This document shows positions 1-13,039 of a DNA stretch of 64,000 nt, piece by piece; the stretch's first letter is position 1, and each line of letters starts with the position of its first letter. Made by a program: the position numbers and the translations under genes. The DNA lies in NCBI GenBank assembly GCA_036873755.1, contig JAVTVY010020441.1, forward strand, positions 1 through 64,000, read 5' to 3'. The notes under the pieces were generated by a model. That model was given only the letters and a program-made list of their open reading frames with translations. It did not search any database and was not told the origin of the DNA. The DNA is from Hanleya hanleyi. Lineage: Eukaryota > Mollusca > Polyplacophora > Lepidopleurida > Hanleyidae.

Positions 1-330
1 TGGAGAAGATTGTGGGATTAGATGGAGAAGATAGTGGGTAAAGATGGCACTGTTTGGTGAAGATTGTGGGAATAGATGGAGAAGATTGTGGGAATAGATG
101 GAGAAGATAGTGGGTAAAGATGGCACTGTTTGGAGAAGATAGTGGGTAAAGATGGCACTGTTTGGTGAAGATTGTGGGAATAGATGGAGAAGATTGTGGG
201 AATAGATGGAGAAGATAGTGGGTAAAGATGGCACTGTTTGGAGAAGATAATCTGAATATATGACACTGTTTGGAGACGATTCCATGAGCAGATAGTACTG
301 TTTGGAGAGGTTTAGAGAAAGAGTTGGCAC
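1..330. repeat. GA-rich minisatellite
   Basis: Tandem array of related units built from 'ggagaagattgtgggaata' and 'gatagtgggtaaagatggcactgttt', arranged in a higher-order pattern; it decays after about 250. The minus strand stays open across it only because the units lack stops there; the predicted peptide is simple repeat, not a gene. Confidence 0.9.
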
Positions 331-1423
331 TGTTGTGAGAAGCATAGGAAGATTCAGAAACACCAAGCATGCAAAATTTTGAAAATGGAACATTTTCTTA
401 AAAATTTATGTATCACTTACATGTCGTTGAATGGTTACAAAACTGCTCAAAATTCTGGAATTCCAGATAAATCTGGAAAACTCAAAACACTAAGATTGTG
501 GAACAGATGGCACTAGAAAAGAAAGACAATTGTGTGAAGGGGTGATGGGTACTGACCCCGATGGCCTGCTTGACAGCGATGAATAGTTTCTCCTGATTGG
601 GACCATTGCTATTTTCTAAGGTATTGTCCCGCATTGAACCAGTTGTGATTGTCTTGGAATACACTGAAAAACAAAACATATGTACATACATGTACGAGTG
701 TGCCATTTTATCTGCATTCACTTGAGAAGATTTCAAAGAACAGTACAATAGTTCCCATTTTCTATGTCTCATCTAGATCTATATTCTACAAGTTTGATGC
801 GTTTCTAGAAATAATATATTTTTTGCAGTTTCTGAAGACAAACATGTAAGCAGTATTAATTACCCCAAATTTGATTGTGATTATATATGTAGCTTACATA
901 TTAGAATCAGTTGTTCTGTATTCTTTGACATATTTTGGGATTGAAAATCTTGTTTTGAAAAGATAATCTGTCCATGGGGTTGGGGGGGGGGCGATTTTTT
1001 CTCGAGTATTCAGGCTTTTGGAAAAAAATAAATCCATAACAGATTATCTTCTTTAAAACAAGACAAGGACAATATGCCCTAAAAGTGATTTTACTATAAA
1101 TATTGAAGGTACAATGTAAATATGGACGATATCACCACAATCAACTTTAATAGGGGTAATTATGTTAGGTATAAATGAATATATTTCCAATAGGTCTTTT
1201 AAAAGTGCAAAAAATATAGTTTTTTTTCTAGACATGCATTAAAATTCTGGAATATAAATCTAGTTTCTAGATTTATTATCTGGAAACAAGATTTTTTGTT
1301 GTTTTTAGGAAACTTTTTTGACTGTGCAGCATGTCAGGCACTGGACTGGGGAGAGGTTGCTCGTTCAAATCCTGGGCTGGCCTGGAACTGTGCCAATGAC
1401 AAGGACAACATAATCATATTTAC
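331..1423. other. Non-coding, intron side of the FAS1 gene
   Basis: AT-rich sequence with no supported gene. On the gene's strand this lies downstream of the exon at 1424-1601, so it would be the next intron. A G-run (about 980-988) and a weak tRNA-like B box ('gttcaaatcc', about 1364) are the only things seen. Confidence 0.5.
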
Positions 1424-1601
1424 CAGTATATGAATTGACATAACTGGCTAGATCCTGAAGATTCGTCTCCAACTGATCAAAGCGACGTCGTCTCTCTGCG
1501 TTCATCTGTTCAAACGCTGCGTTGTTTGGCGCGAAGATGGAATATCGGATGCTTCCATTAAAGTTTTCATTCAACTGAGTACGCGTCAGCCAATTGTAAT
1601 A
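1424..1601 (-). CDS. Fasciclin (FAS1) domain exon of a host gene (partial)
   Basis: Internal exon of 178 bp on the minus strand. It follows a pyrimidine-rich tract and CAG acceptor (acceptor AG at 1603-1602) and ends at a CTG/GTAAAT donor (GT at 1423-1422). The 59 codons contain the FAS1 signature core, 'YSIFAPNNAAFEQM', followed by a charged helix and 'LQDLASYVNSYT', the segment before the second conserved FAS1 motif. FAS1 domains are about 130-140 residues and occur in secreted or membrane adhesion proteins (fasciclin, periostin, TGFBI, stabilin). The exon starts in phase 0, which matches the end of the signal-peptide exon at 46546-46668, so I infer they are adjacent exons of one gene. The remaining exons would lie to the left of the window. 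The family is clear; which FAS1 protein it is cannot be said. Confidence 0.8.
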
Positions 1602-4600
1602 CTGAAAAGATATAAAAAATGAAGAGAATGGAAGGTGGTTCTTCAGCATCCAAACTGGCCGTTTGCGCAAGATGAGGCGCAGTCAATGAGCACATCAGTG
1701 CTTAGTCACTGCGTTCTGAACATCATGGTTCGTTACATCATAATGCGACGTCACAATCACGGTGACACCTCCAGCTCTTTTTGAAAACAACCATGACAAC
1801 TGGTGAAATTCAAGAAATAAATGTCTACCTTCCTGCATTATTAAACCAAAAAGCAGCATGGGACTTTTGATGGCATCGCGTGTTAAAAGCAATCATCCAC
1901 GCTTGATCAACTCTACGTGTTGTGGGGATTGAGATGTGACCGGATGACATTCTCGCTTTTGACCTTAAAGGTCATTTTAGGCCAAATAGGTCACGTGGGT
2001 TCAAATCAGGATATTTTATCAAACTTTTCGTGAAAGCTTAGTAATTGAAGATTGAAGCTGGCTCAGTCTTTACCACTTGATAGTTTATTCAAGTGGGCTC
2101 ATTTTGAAAATATCTGCATAATCACTGGTACAAATGATCATGGGAAAATTCAATATGGCGCCCCGTAAATTTCATCCAAAACTCTGAAGTAGTCAATGTT
2201 GCCCATAAATATAACTACTAATTGTAACTGTTTAACAAGGCGATTTCTAACTGTTAAACAAGGCGAGCTTCCTTTATATCTGAACACACTTGGGTCATTG
2301 TGGATCCTTGTTCATCAGATTGGAATCGTGAGAAATTCAAAGTGGCAGCCATATATAATATATGAAGTTTCAGTATCATTTACTACGCGAATGCACATCT
2401 GACAGCAAGGCATTATACGACATCTTTATGGCCACTGAAGTGACACTCCCGAAGTTAACGCCGGCTTCATCTGAGCATGTACCTGTGCTAACAGGGTCAG
2501 AAATCTACTCTTTTTACTAGTCCCAAAACCGGAAAAGTGCTCTGGAAAGTAGATATTAAGGCATTTGTGGGTAGGATGTGGTATAATGTTTTTACCTTTT
2601 TCTTCATTTTTTTTTACAAACTTTGGACCTGCTGATTCTGTAAATGGCGTATGCCAAGCTGTATTTGTGCATTTGACCCCCAAAATGTCAAAAATATAAT
2701 GGCCGCCTATTTCACCAGACATCTCTTTAATTCGTGATATTGTTGGGATAGAATGGCTGAGACATTTCCTGGGAATTAAAGCACCAAGAAATGTAATAGT
2801 CGTGTATTTTCGTTCATTTCCAATATGGCTGTCATTTACATCCACTAAATATTGTATTTACTGATCCACCAGGAAATATGAGGGTGATTCATACTGTAAC
2901 ATTAAAAGCACAGGTGGCAGCACATATAGTTCATTGGACCATACATAAGACCTAAAATAATAAGCTAGGACAGCCTCTAGCTGCTGACATTAAACCTACC
3001 AGGACTGGTGGGAGAGGGGACAGCTTCTGGTGTGACTCTTCCTCCGTTAGGATCTTATCCCTTATTTGCATTGCAGTGAACTTCACATAATCCTATGCGT
3101 AACAGTTCACACATGGATTTGAAATGGTGGCCATGAGATGTCTTCAGAAATTTGGTTAATCGTTGATTTAGTCCTATATGGAACATTTTTCTTATCTTAA
3201 ACAACATGCAATTTCTTTGATCGTAACCATGTACAATTCGCATACCGGTAACGGCTTTTATGCAGATTTGTTGAAACGTATAAGGTCTCTTGCCCCAAGA
3301 TTTCAAAATTATACCCTTCCTTTCATCTATCACTAACGACACCTAATTTCAGGCTGCTATTTGGGCAAAGCTTGAAGCACTTTTTCAATCTTCTACAATA
3401 TTCACACACTAGTCAAAGTGTGGTGGCATCAGGTCTAATAGGTCTGGCGTCGCTTACATCTCACATGCACGATTTCAAGTTGACAGAGCTATGGTATCAG
3501 CCCTCCTCTTCGATCCATGAATCGAATAGCGCTTGAGTCGGTAATAGGGGATGTGTGGTCGCGCCATTCTGGGCATCCATCCAAAAATGAAGCATGACTC
3601 ATGATTGCAGACGAGGACAATTGCGTTACGAAATTTTAATGTTGGTTGGTGTGGTCACCTCATGAACAATTAAACAAATGAGTTATTCTCCGTTATAGTA
3701 ATTTCTACTGATGCAACGAGAGCCTGTAAGAGTCGCCAAGCATTTGGTGGTACAGAGACCACATAGAGGATTGTTTGTTGGTGGTTACCAGATTGACAAT
3801 TCAATCTGTCTTCAGCTTTCAGCTGGTAAACCTGTCTCAAAAGAGTGACTATATGCATCTCTTCATGGCAAACTTCGCTGTATAATGTTGAATTCTATGA
3901 TCCTGGTTGAAAATTTTGTATCCTTCAATGATGAAATCATCCAGGAACTACCATATATACTTGTTTGGGGGCATAAAACTTATGTTGACAGAATGCGAAA
4001 TTACAGAAATATTGAATATTTTGTGCCGTCATTGCACTTACAAATATATTTCCGTATTTCTCAATGTTAACTTAATGGGAGCTTGCCCCCAGTGCGGAGT
4101 GGGGAACAGCTGCCTGTGACGAGGCATGGGCGTCCCGAATAGTGTACAAAGGGGTTTTTCGATCTCTGTGCCCAATCCACACGAAGCTGCATTTGTGGAA
4201 ATATCGGTCGATCAATATCCCGCTTTTCCATCTACATGTACAACATCGGTATGCAACCAAAACATGACGTTTTATGTCGATCAGTGACGTCCGACACAGA
4301 AACTCGAAAAGACATGCAAACGGACCAAGACCACAAGTCCGGGAAATGTTGTTCAACTCAAAAAGACAAACATTGTTACTTGTTAAAGAGAAATGTTCGA
4401 TTGGACTGTCGAAAGCTAGACTGGACTTTACATATTTACATTGGGTATGTTGTCCATACATTTAGTGTGCCTATAGGCACAGGCTTTTTGCCTAAATACA
4501 ACAGATTTTTTGCCTAAATACACACTACAAGCTTTCCAATGCAGGTAGATTGTGAAACAAAACTCAACAGGATCAACCCAACTCAATCCTCTGTAGATTC

Positions 4601-5632
4601 ATGAATGTTCAAGGAATCCATCAAATTCACCAGAAGTATTTATCCATCAGAATTTGAATTTGTTCTCGATGCACAAACCATTGTGACTAGGACTATATAT
4701 TCGCCTTGGCTAGTGTGACTATTAAAATCAATGACCAATTTTACTCCATTTATAACTCTTTGCTTAAAACTAAATCACCCCTGGACCAAAGACTAGACCA
4801 AGGAATAAAGAACATGTTAGGATGATTACCATATCATTTGTTCATTGGTTCCAACCAATCTTTTTAAGTTTAGAAGTCCAAAAGTGAAGAGAGGTTAGTC
4901 CAGATTGTTTGCCGATCTGTGTAACCAATTAGCGTGGGTATTTGCATTTCATTATTTTGACAAGTTTTATTCCATTACTAGTTAGCTTATATAATGTAGA
5001 ATATATTTCATTGAATAGATTTTTCGCAACAATAATTTAAATTCCCGTTATTTCCAACAACCGATTCATCGACAGAGAAATATCCCACTGAATGACGGCG
5101 GAGGGTCATTGTTGTATTCACTTCTAACGTTGTATTACTTCGCGCGTATTTGCATTGTGAATGAAAACAATGACTGCTCCCTGAAGATGGCACGCTGTTC
5201 ACCTGCCACCAGGAATGGCTCGAGTGAAAATGTTTATGTTATGGAAACTTAATTTGATCAATTCTGACAAATATTCAGAAATTCATGGAAAAACGCTTTG
5301 TGTAATAAAGCTTAGCAAATATTTGAACTGATTTGATGAAAATCCAAACACTTCAAAACGTTCGATAATTATTTCAACTATGTAAATGTCGTCTGCTCCA
5401 TTTATTCAACAAGTTTTATAATACCACCAAAGCAAAAATTATAATAGATACAGAATAAATACAATCTTCGTAAAATTTAATTTCATTCTATTGGGTTTTT
5501 GTTTGTGTTTCTTTCTGTGGAAGGAGAATATACATGTAAACCCCAAACGCCCAACCCACGCTATTATGACACTCACGGTAATTGGTCGCCGTGGACTAAT
5601 AGTGCAACCGATAGGTGAATGATACAAAAGTA
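1602..5632. other. Intronic / intergenic sequence without recognised genes
   Basis: About 4 kb with no ORF that resembles a known family. Scattered short motifs such as 'gatcatgggaaaattcaa.atggcg' near 2140 recur at 50.29 and 51.01 kb, so old repeat pieces are present. I see no exon with both splice sites and protein similarity. Confidence 0.5.
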
Positions 5633-5775
5633 CTGTGATAAAAGCATGAAACTTGGCATGTTGTTAGACTAAGACTATACGAAAACAATTAGATATAGGG
5701 CCATCACAGATTTGTCCTATGTAGGTCAAGGAATCCATTTTCCAAAATGGCGACCATGTTGTGCAGCTTTGACGT
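5633..5775. repeat. Inverted copy of the 9.2-9.6 kb repeat
   Basis: The stretch with 'gataaaagcatgaaacttgg', 'atatagggccatc' and 'ccaaaatggcgacc' is a diverged reverse complement of the repeat at 9228-9600. The two copies face each other across the DIRS-like element. Confidence 0.6.
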
Positions 5776-6080
5776 ATTTCATGGACAAAAACCGTTCCAT
5801 TTAATCACAAACCATGCCTTTAATAGTTCATTGAAACATTCTATCGGCAAAGAATTGTGGGTAAATCCAAAATGGCGGATCTGATAATGTAACGTTTTCT
5901 TTTATACAGTCAGCTTATCCCATCGAAACTTTACCCATGAAATCGCCCAGCAAAAATTAAAAACAACACAGTTCTCTCCCCTGCCAGTCACGCGCATGCT
6001 AACACCCATACTTCTCTCTTGTTCCACCGAGCTGCACGATCAAGTGGTGTATCTCAGAGAGGAAGGCGGGTGGGCATCAC

Positions 6081-6153
6081 TGGAAGTGAGGTAGATTTTA
6101 GCAAAAAAAATTCTAGTTATTTTCGCTGAAAACTTACCTCACTTCCACTCTAT
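6081..6153. repeat. Hairpin of ~22-bp arms around 'tggaagtgaggta'
   Basis: Left arm 'tggaagtgaggtagatttt' and right arm 'aaaacttacctcacttcca' pair imperfectly around an AT-rich loop. It lies 300 bp beyond the recombinase end of the DIRS-like element. DIRS elements carry inverted terminal and internal repeats, so it could be an end of that element, but I cannot match it to a second copy. Confidence 0.5.
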
Positions 6154-6446
6154 GCATAGAATGCCACAGACAGGATGGTGGGCAAACTGGTACATACCGT
6201 GGAAAGCGACAAAATTGAGCAGTGTGACTAGTCAGAATAGAAATCAAATATCTTCTACCTCGCTGAGGATCCAAGAGATCATACGACAGTAGTAACATAT
6301 ATAGTTATGCCTGTGGTTTATAGGAAACCACTGTCGCTACCCTGACTTCAAGGTCGAGTCGCATACATGCTCCCCTGAAAGGGAACGAGAGGAAAATGGA
6401 CTCACTAGCAAGCAGGTTAAAAACTGTACGTCCGATCTTCATCTTG

Positions 6447-7929
6447 CTATCTTGCTGGCCACGGCCCCATAGAAACCCTTTGAGCTGTAACTAGGGGGCC
6501 GATGGAGTAGAGGTCGTCATATACTAACGTCATGTCACGGAGGTAGGATGAGGCAAACGTCGTATTTGACCTCCAGTAGCACGCCTTCATAATATCTGTC
6601 ACTCTTCTATTAGTCCACAAAGGCCACGATTCCGCTAGTGCTCTAATCACGTGACCAGAAACGTTTACGAGCGCGGCTTGCCTATCCGTAGCCGTGGAGT
6701 ACGCTAGTCGAATCGTATTTTTGAGCCAACTTGAGATTCTTGTTTGGCATTCGGATCGAAAGGGATAAACAAGCGCCTCCTACCCGCCCTACGATCTTCA
6801 GCACGATTCAGATAACACGCAAATGCACGAACCGGAAACATCAACGTGTCTGATTCAAGACCGGGCGAAAGGAAATCAGATAAGGCTGGAATTGTGAACT
6901 CTCGAGATATGGTATCGTAGACAGCTTGATTCTTACCCACGAACTCAGGGACTGTTGAGAGAATGACTTTGCTCCAGTTCATAGAGTGTCTAACGTTTAT
7001 CCTATCGAGCGCATGCAGCTCTGACACACGAGCAGCCGAGGCGAGAGCCAACAAAAACTAGGTTTTGTAAGATAACATCTTGAGATCAATTGACTCTATT
7101 GGCTCGAAGGGTGCCTCCCCTAATTGACGAAGTACCAGGGCTAAGTCCCATTTCGGCAACTTCGGGGTGACTGACTGACCCGAAATCTTGAACGATTTGA
7201 TAAGCGCAGTCAAATTCGGATCAGTCGAAGGATTAATCCCAGTACCCAGAGGAATAGGCTGAGCGATGGCCGCTCTGTAACCTTCTACGGTAGTGGGTAC
7301 GGGTACCAGGCCCCTATCCTGGAACAGGTAAGATATAAACTCTGCTACTTGAGGAATAATGGCTCTGGATTGATTGATATCCCTTTCTCCAGAACAAACA
7401 TCATAGTCAAACTTCAAATTTTGATTGGTATACAGCGGAAGAGGACGGTCGAATCGATTGTACCATTCGGCGCTCAACTTCCGCAGAAAATCCCGCCTGA
7501 GCAAAGTGTCCTTTGAGCACTTGCACACGTGGTAGTGGAACAGCTCTGACTGGCTGTGGAATATTGACGTCCCGGACTGGCGTAGAAGGTTGCGCCATAC
7601 CGGAAATCGTCTCGGTACATCTACCAGAAGTCCGGAAACCACGGCCTTGCTGGCCACCACGGAACAATTATGTATAACACATATAAGGGAATTGGGAAGA
7701 GGTGCCGACATACTGACTGAGTCATGACACAGATGTGTTCGTGGATCTTCCGGAGTATCTTCGCTAGGATAGCTGGAAGCGGGAACGCATATGCTACCAT
7801 GGCTGACCCAATCTTGCGATAGGGCGTCCAATGCGTATGCCAACGGATCCGGGACCGGAGACATGAACAGATGCAATAGATTGTTGCGTCGTGTGGCGAA
7901 CAGATCCATGTATGGCATCTTCCAGACAT
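6447..7929 (-). pseudogene. DIRS-type tyrosine recombinase (YR), frameshifted
   Basis: The region starts with the linker 'MDLFATRRNN' and 'PVPDPLAYALDAL', typical of the junction between RNase H and recombinase in animal DIRS elements. It continues through a SAM-like N-terminal segment to 'SAARVSELHALD' (about 7010-7050), which holds the first catalytic Arg. After a stop at 6704 the frame changes, and the C-terminal H-x-x-R box ('HVIRAL', about 6640) and 'CYWRSNTTFASSYLRD' with the nucleophilic Tyr (about 6540-6590) follow. The gene would cut and join circular DNA intermediates. At least three reading-frame breaks (about 7620, 7056, 6700) make it non-functional as written. Confidence 0.88.
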
Positions 7930-8023
7930 GAGCTATCTGTTTTAGTATGGCTGGGTGAAGTTGCCACTCTGTACGAATTATCTTATTCCGTCGTGAAAGC
8001 GAATCCGCTAAGACATCCAGAAC

Positions 8024-9225
8024 TCATTCAGAACCCTGATATGTTGTTGTCCCAACACAGACTGAAAAGGATTTCCGCTTGGCTTTGTAGTTGCGGAGAT
8101 CTCGTCCGCCCAACCTGCTTGTTGATTTAGGACACGACTGGTTCTTGTCGGTCAATGCGCTCACCCACGTGCGGATGGCATGTGTCACTGCCATAAACTC
8201 CAACACGTTTATATGGTACGAGCGTTCCTCGATTGCCCATAACCCGGATATCGACTTGGACTCGAGGTGGGCTTTCCATCCTTCCATGTATGCGCCCATG
8301 AACATATGATGTGACAGGCGAAACAGGAGTAGGGACACACCCGGAATTACGTTGAGTGGATCCAGCCACCATCGGAGGTATTGTTTGACAAGAGGCGTGA
8401 CAGGTATCCACGGGTCCACCTGCCTTTCGACCCAATGAGGATTGAGATATATCATCAAGGGACGAAGCTGCAGTCGCCCTTTTGGTATTACGTCCTGTGT
8501 TAAGTCAAGAGGCCGACTATAGCAGCAAAATGTAAAGCCCTGGCTTGAGATAACTTGAGAAACCATGGAATCTTCGTCATCTTTTGCCAACGATCTTCCG
8601 CGGGTTTGGCGAGAGCTAAAAGCGTATCGTAGTCCACCCCCACAAAATTGCGCCTTTGCGACGGAGTCAGTTCTGACTTTTCTTCGCGTGGGATGTATCC
8701 CAGAGATGTCAGTATCCTTAAGACAAACTGCGTGTCCTGGATTAACTGCTCTTTGCAGGCGTTCTTTAGCAGTGAGTCGTCGATATAAAAGTGGTACTTT
8801 ATACCTAGACTGAGCAGGAATAGTGCCACTGGTGTAAACACTCGGGTAAACACCCAAGGGGAAGTAGAAAGGCCGAAAGGAAGTGCTTGATGTTGGAAGC
8901 GTCGTTTGCCGACCATGAATAATAAGTACTTCCTGTCCTCTGGATGTATCGGGATATGAAGGTATGCATCCCTTAGATCCAGAGAAGTCAACCGTTCCCC
9001 TTGCTTGAGTACCGACCGGATGGACCGGAAGGACCCCATGCGGAAGTGTGGCGGTGGAGTCAGATAGTCCGTGTTGAGGCGCTTGCGGTTGATAACCATG
9101 CGCATCTCGGACGTGTCTTTCTTGGGGACCAGAAAGACCGGCGAATAGAACCCGGGTGTTTTGTTCCAAACCGGAATGCCTTATCTATCAGCTTGTCCAC
9201 GGAGGATTGTATTGCTGATAGATGA
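8024..9225 (-). pseudogene. DIRS-type reverse transcriptase and RNase H, frameshifted
   Basis: From 9180 down, the frame gives 'PGFYSPVFLVPKKDTSEMR', 'VINRKRLN', 'LTSLDLRDAYLHIPI' (first catalytic Asp), 'ALPFGLSTSPWVFT' and the active-site 'YIDD' box near 8775-8790: all the RT motifs in order. After a frameshift near 8510 the RNase H part follows, with 'GAYMEGWKAHL', 'SGLWAIEE' and 'HINVLEFMAV' (about 8180-8310). The RT core (8500-9105) is an intact 200-codon stretch; the flanks are out of frame. It belongs to the DIRS group because the recombinase comes next. Confidence 0.9.
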
Positions 9226-9227
9226 CG

Positions 9228-9600
9228 TTTCATGCGTTTATCATCAAGGGCACACTGCTTTCACCGTTGCCGATGAAAAATGGAGGCGGCTATTTAGCAA
9301 AATGGCCGCCATGACCTATATAGGCCAAATTTGAGATGACCCTATATCCAAACTTAATTGTATAGATATGGTCTATAACTTTGTGCCAAGTTTCATGCTT
9401 TTATCATCAAGTGCACAATGCTTTCACCGTTGCCAATGAATAATGGAGGCGACCATTTTGCAAAATGGCCGCCATGACCTATATAGGCCAAATTTGAGAT
9501 GGCCCTATATCCAGATTTAATTGCATAGATATGGTCTACCTTTAAATTTGTGCCAAGTTTCATGCTTTTATCATCAAGTGCACAATGCTTTCACCTATCG
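9228..9600. repeat. ~165-bp tandem repeat (2+ copies)
   Basis: 'catcaagtgcacaatgcttt' recurs near 9242, 9407 and 9573. Each unit contains 'caaaatggccgccatgac', 'ctatataggcca' and 'gccaagtttcatgc'. A diverged inverted copy lies at 5633-5775. Confidence 0.85.
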
Positions 9601-10084
9601 GCTGCATATAAGCTATGCCAGTTATCAGATGATATTATCATTTGATTTCCCAAAAATATTGTCGAGCCTCTCCGAAAATATTCAGGACTGATATTTATTG
9701 TTTGATTGCAGATAAACAACGCAGACTGACACATTAATATTTTCTGATTAGGGCAAACTATTCATTTTCTTTTCGCCTGTATCTTGTTCGTCAGACTGTG
9801 TTCACCAAGTCTTGTGGAGTTTCGTTGGAAAGTCACAGGCTTTGAAAAATGGAGTACTGGTATCTTATGTGTATCAATACTTTGAAGTTCGGATCACCAA
9901 CTGGTATATATCGTGAAAGACTAACGTTGGTTGTCCATCTGCATTTGGATGGATCGCAGCCGATGCTCCCTTTATTTGACCAGAAATTGTCATTTTCCCT
10001 TGAAAATATGGATAAATTTGACGAAAATATTCCGGACATCAACGTTTTTTTGAAAATATCTTGTATTGGTTCTTCTGTGTGAGT

Positions 10085-10668
10085 AAGTGTTGATAACTTT
10101 GATGTATGGAAGGGGTGCTTTGAATTTAATGGGGTGTATTCGGCTTACCATCCCATGTCACCAGTCACGTGATCAGCATGGTAATCAGCAATTTGGGGAC
10201 AGGACAGCCTAGTTTACTGTGATCAGACATCGAGGAATGGCCGGCAATGCTCATCCATGGCTCTGCCGCAGAGCTAGCATAGGACAACACTAGTAGTGTC
10301 AGTCATCTCAGAGACAATGATGTACACGTCGGGCTTCCTTTTCATCACAATTTATGAGAATCTGAACAGATTCTCCAGCTCTATGATACTCTAGAATCCA
10401 TATCCGTTACTTTTTCCATCTCTACAGAAATACAGGTATGGTGCGTTAGACGAAAAAGTATACATGTACACAGCCTGCAAAACCCACAGCCATGTTTTAC
10501 TAGTCCGAGTTTTTCTAGCTTGATTTTTAGTACAACTAAGCGCATGCTGCTAATAACTTTGATGTATCGAAGCCGCCAATTTAATGGTTTATATTCGGTT
10601 AAACCACCGCATGTCACGTGTCACGTGATCAGCATGGCAACCAGGAATTTGGGGACATAAAAGCCTAG
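10085..10668. repeat. Direct repeat pair ~120 bp, 455 bp apart
   Basis: 'ataactttgatgtat', 'catgtcac', 'cacgtgatcagcatgg' and 'aatttggggaca' occur in the same order at about 10090-10210 and 10548-10668. No gene is seen in or around them. Confidence 0.7.
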
Positions 10669-11045
10669 TTGCAGATTCAGTTCAAGACAGCAAACCTGAT
10701 GAGGCCTGGGTTAAATACAACAGAAAAACCTGTATGTCTTAGCGGGCCTTTAAAGTTGCCCATATACTTTCACGAGAGATAGGCTGTGATGCAAGGTGAT
10801 ATAGGCCTACCATGACTTTTCCATTATCTAATAAAATTTTCGGGTGTGTGTCTAGTACTGTTGATTTTTGAAATACTTTTATTTTACCACTGTTTTTTCA
10901 TATAATTGTGAATATATTGGTACCTCATACCGGCATCATGAATACGAGGTCAACACCATGCATGCTAACTTAGGCCTACATTCTACATTTGAAAAAATTA
11001 ACATTATTGAATAGCTCTACTGTATTACTAATTGAAGCTACATGT

Positions 11046-11374
11046 ATAAGCCGCATGGTAATCCCAGAAGTGTCGCATATTACCGCATATTCATGCTAGG
11101 CGCGAGACTGAAGGGCAGGTTCACACACATGCGTTTTTCCACGAGTGCCAGCAATGCCAGGGTATTTTGTCTGAGTGCCGCTTCAACAGTTCAAGAAATT
11201 CATACAACAAATGTTGTTAGAATAATTTCAGCGCAAGTAAGCGTCCCGACGTCCGGAGATGGTGGTGTTGCTGGCTCTCCTGAAAAAACACATGCCAGTG
11301 AACACACTTCAGTCCCGCGCCTGACAAGAATATGCGGTAATATGCGGTACTTCTGGGATCTCGATGTGGCTTAT
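11046..11374. mobile_element. MITE with ~85-bp imperfect TIRs
   Basis: The left arm (from 11046, 'ataagcc', 'atcccagaagt', 'cgcatattaccgcatattc', 'aggcgcgagactgaa') is mirrored by the right arm ending at 11374. The ~160-bp centre has no coding signal; the 115-codon open frame across it is fortuitous. It is a non-autonomous inverted-repeat DNA transposon; a clear target duplication is not visible. Confidence 0.85.
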
Positions 11375-12151
11375 TTAAATTGTTTATAATTAAATATAAC
11401 TCTCAGCGAACTGGCTACCAATTAATCAACATACACGTTCAGGGGTATTTTTTTCTAGGTGAAAAATTTCAAATTTTATTTATTTATTTTATTTTTTTAT
11501 TATTTTATTAATTTTTTTTTTCAGTTCAGGGCATTTATTTGCCATACGGCCATGCATGTAAAATGATGTCATAAAAAAAACAAGCACAAAGACATATTAT
11601 CCCGCCTAATAAATTTAGAAATCAATCTTCTACAAAATGTACATGTATTAAACTTGTGTACATTAATCTTCTACGAAATGTATTAACTTGTATACACTAT
11701 GCCTAATATGTTACAATGCACGTTATCCCAAGTTCATGGTTTTGGCTAAATCTTGTACTGTATTTGTTACGCATTTCTCTTTCACCATTCGGCTATTTAC
11801 CATCCCCCGTTAGAAACATGTACATAACACACAACTAACTAACGTATACCAGCTGGCACATATTATATTTTGTGACATCTACTGACAATATTTCATGAAA
11901 TTTCATAACGGGAATACCAGTAATTTTACCCTTAGTTCATAAAATATACATGTAATCTTATACATTTTTCAAACATTTTCTGTGAAATATCACAAATGAA
12001 GCAATTATAATAAATTAAATAAACCAGTAAGCCTACCAAAACTTAGTATGAATGCCACATGTTACGGACAATGCTTCTTCAATATCGTGTCAGTGTCACT
12101 TGTAATTGTACTCTTCTTACATCTTGACCGAACTTCAATCTCAAATATTGC
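11375..12151. other. AT-rich non-coding sequence
   Basis: Poly-A/T-rich stretch (11470-11525) and low-complexity intronic sequence up to the Polinton A target site. No gene seen. Confidence 0.6.
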
Positions 12152-12157
12152 AATATT
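12152..12157. repeat. Target site duplication AATATT, left (partner 22956-22961)
   Basis: Six bases directly repeated at the right end of element A. The base outside it differs on the two sides, so similarity stops exactly here. Confidence 0.75.
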
Positions 12158-13039
12158 AGTAGTATATAAAGTTGATGTAGGGTCCCATTTATGCAAATGA
12201 GATGACGTCATCGCGGATCTTCTCGCGTCAGCCAATCAAATTCAAGCAGGTCGCCATGGTGACGTCACAGAGGTCAAAGGTCAAAAGTAGTTCCGCCACG
12301 TCCGGTCACGTGACATGTAACTCCGCGGTGATGCGGTCTGGCGGTGCTGCGGTCGACCTCCGCTGAGAGAAAGTAGTCCCAAAAACGCGGAGAGCCGGGG
12401 GACATTCTCCGGTCATCTCCGACAATGTCCGGTCATCTCCGGCAATGTCCGGCCTACTCCGGCAATGCTCGGCCCTCTACGGGACAATAAATAACCTTTA
12501 TCTGCCCTTTCCTAACATCAATGGTATTACACAGGGTCCCCGACAATATTGCCATCTATTTGCCCATGTTAAATGGCCAGTGGGGAACCCTCAGTGTCTC
12601 CATACATGTTTCTCCAAAACAGTATTGGCACGAAAACAAATACCTGAATCTATGGGGAGTAAGAGATATAGTGATAAAGATAACCAATAGGTGTTGTACC
12701 ATGTTATTATGACGAGTCTAGCATTCGTGCGACCCCAGGGTCGAGCGTTTATTGTCCAGAAACAAACATGGCAAATTTCAAGATGGCGGCCGCACAACGT
12801 TTGTCCTACGTATGGTGACCAACAAGGAAGACAATTCTGGCAGAGCCAACCCTCTGTAGGCTAAATTCCCGGTGATCTCCCCTGATTCGCACATTTGCGT
12901 CAAAATGGGAAATCCCTCTATGGGGTATAGGGGGGTCTTTTTTTGGTGGATTTTACTATGCGTTGTGTGGTCTTGTTTTCTTCGTCTCAGAACGTAAAAC
13001 ACAAAGGGAAGGGTCCCGAAGCGATTGGTTGATTTTTTT

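Larger units (their letters stand above)
6447..9225 (-). mobile_element. DIRS-like tyrosine-recombinase retrotransposon, 5'-truncated
   Basis: Minus-strand order is RT, RNase H, then tyrosine recombinase, the layout of DIRS1-type retroelements, which integrate with a tyrosine recombinase instead of an integrase or endonuclease. No gag-like region is seen before the RT; the sequence upstream (9228 on) is an unrelated tandem repeat. Frameshifts and stops run throughout, so the copy is dead. The element sits in the inferred FAS1 intron, in the same orientation as the host gene. Confidence 0.9.
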
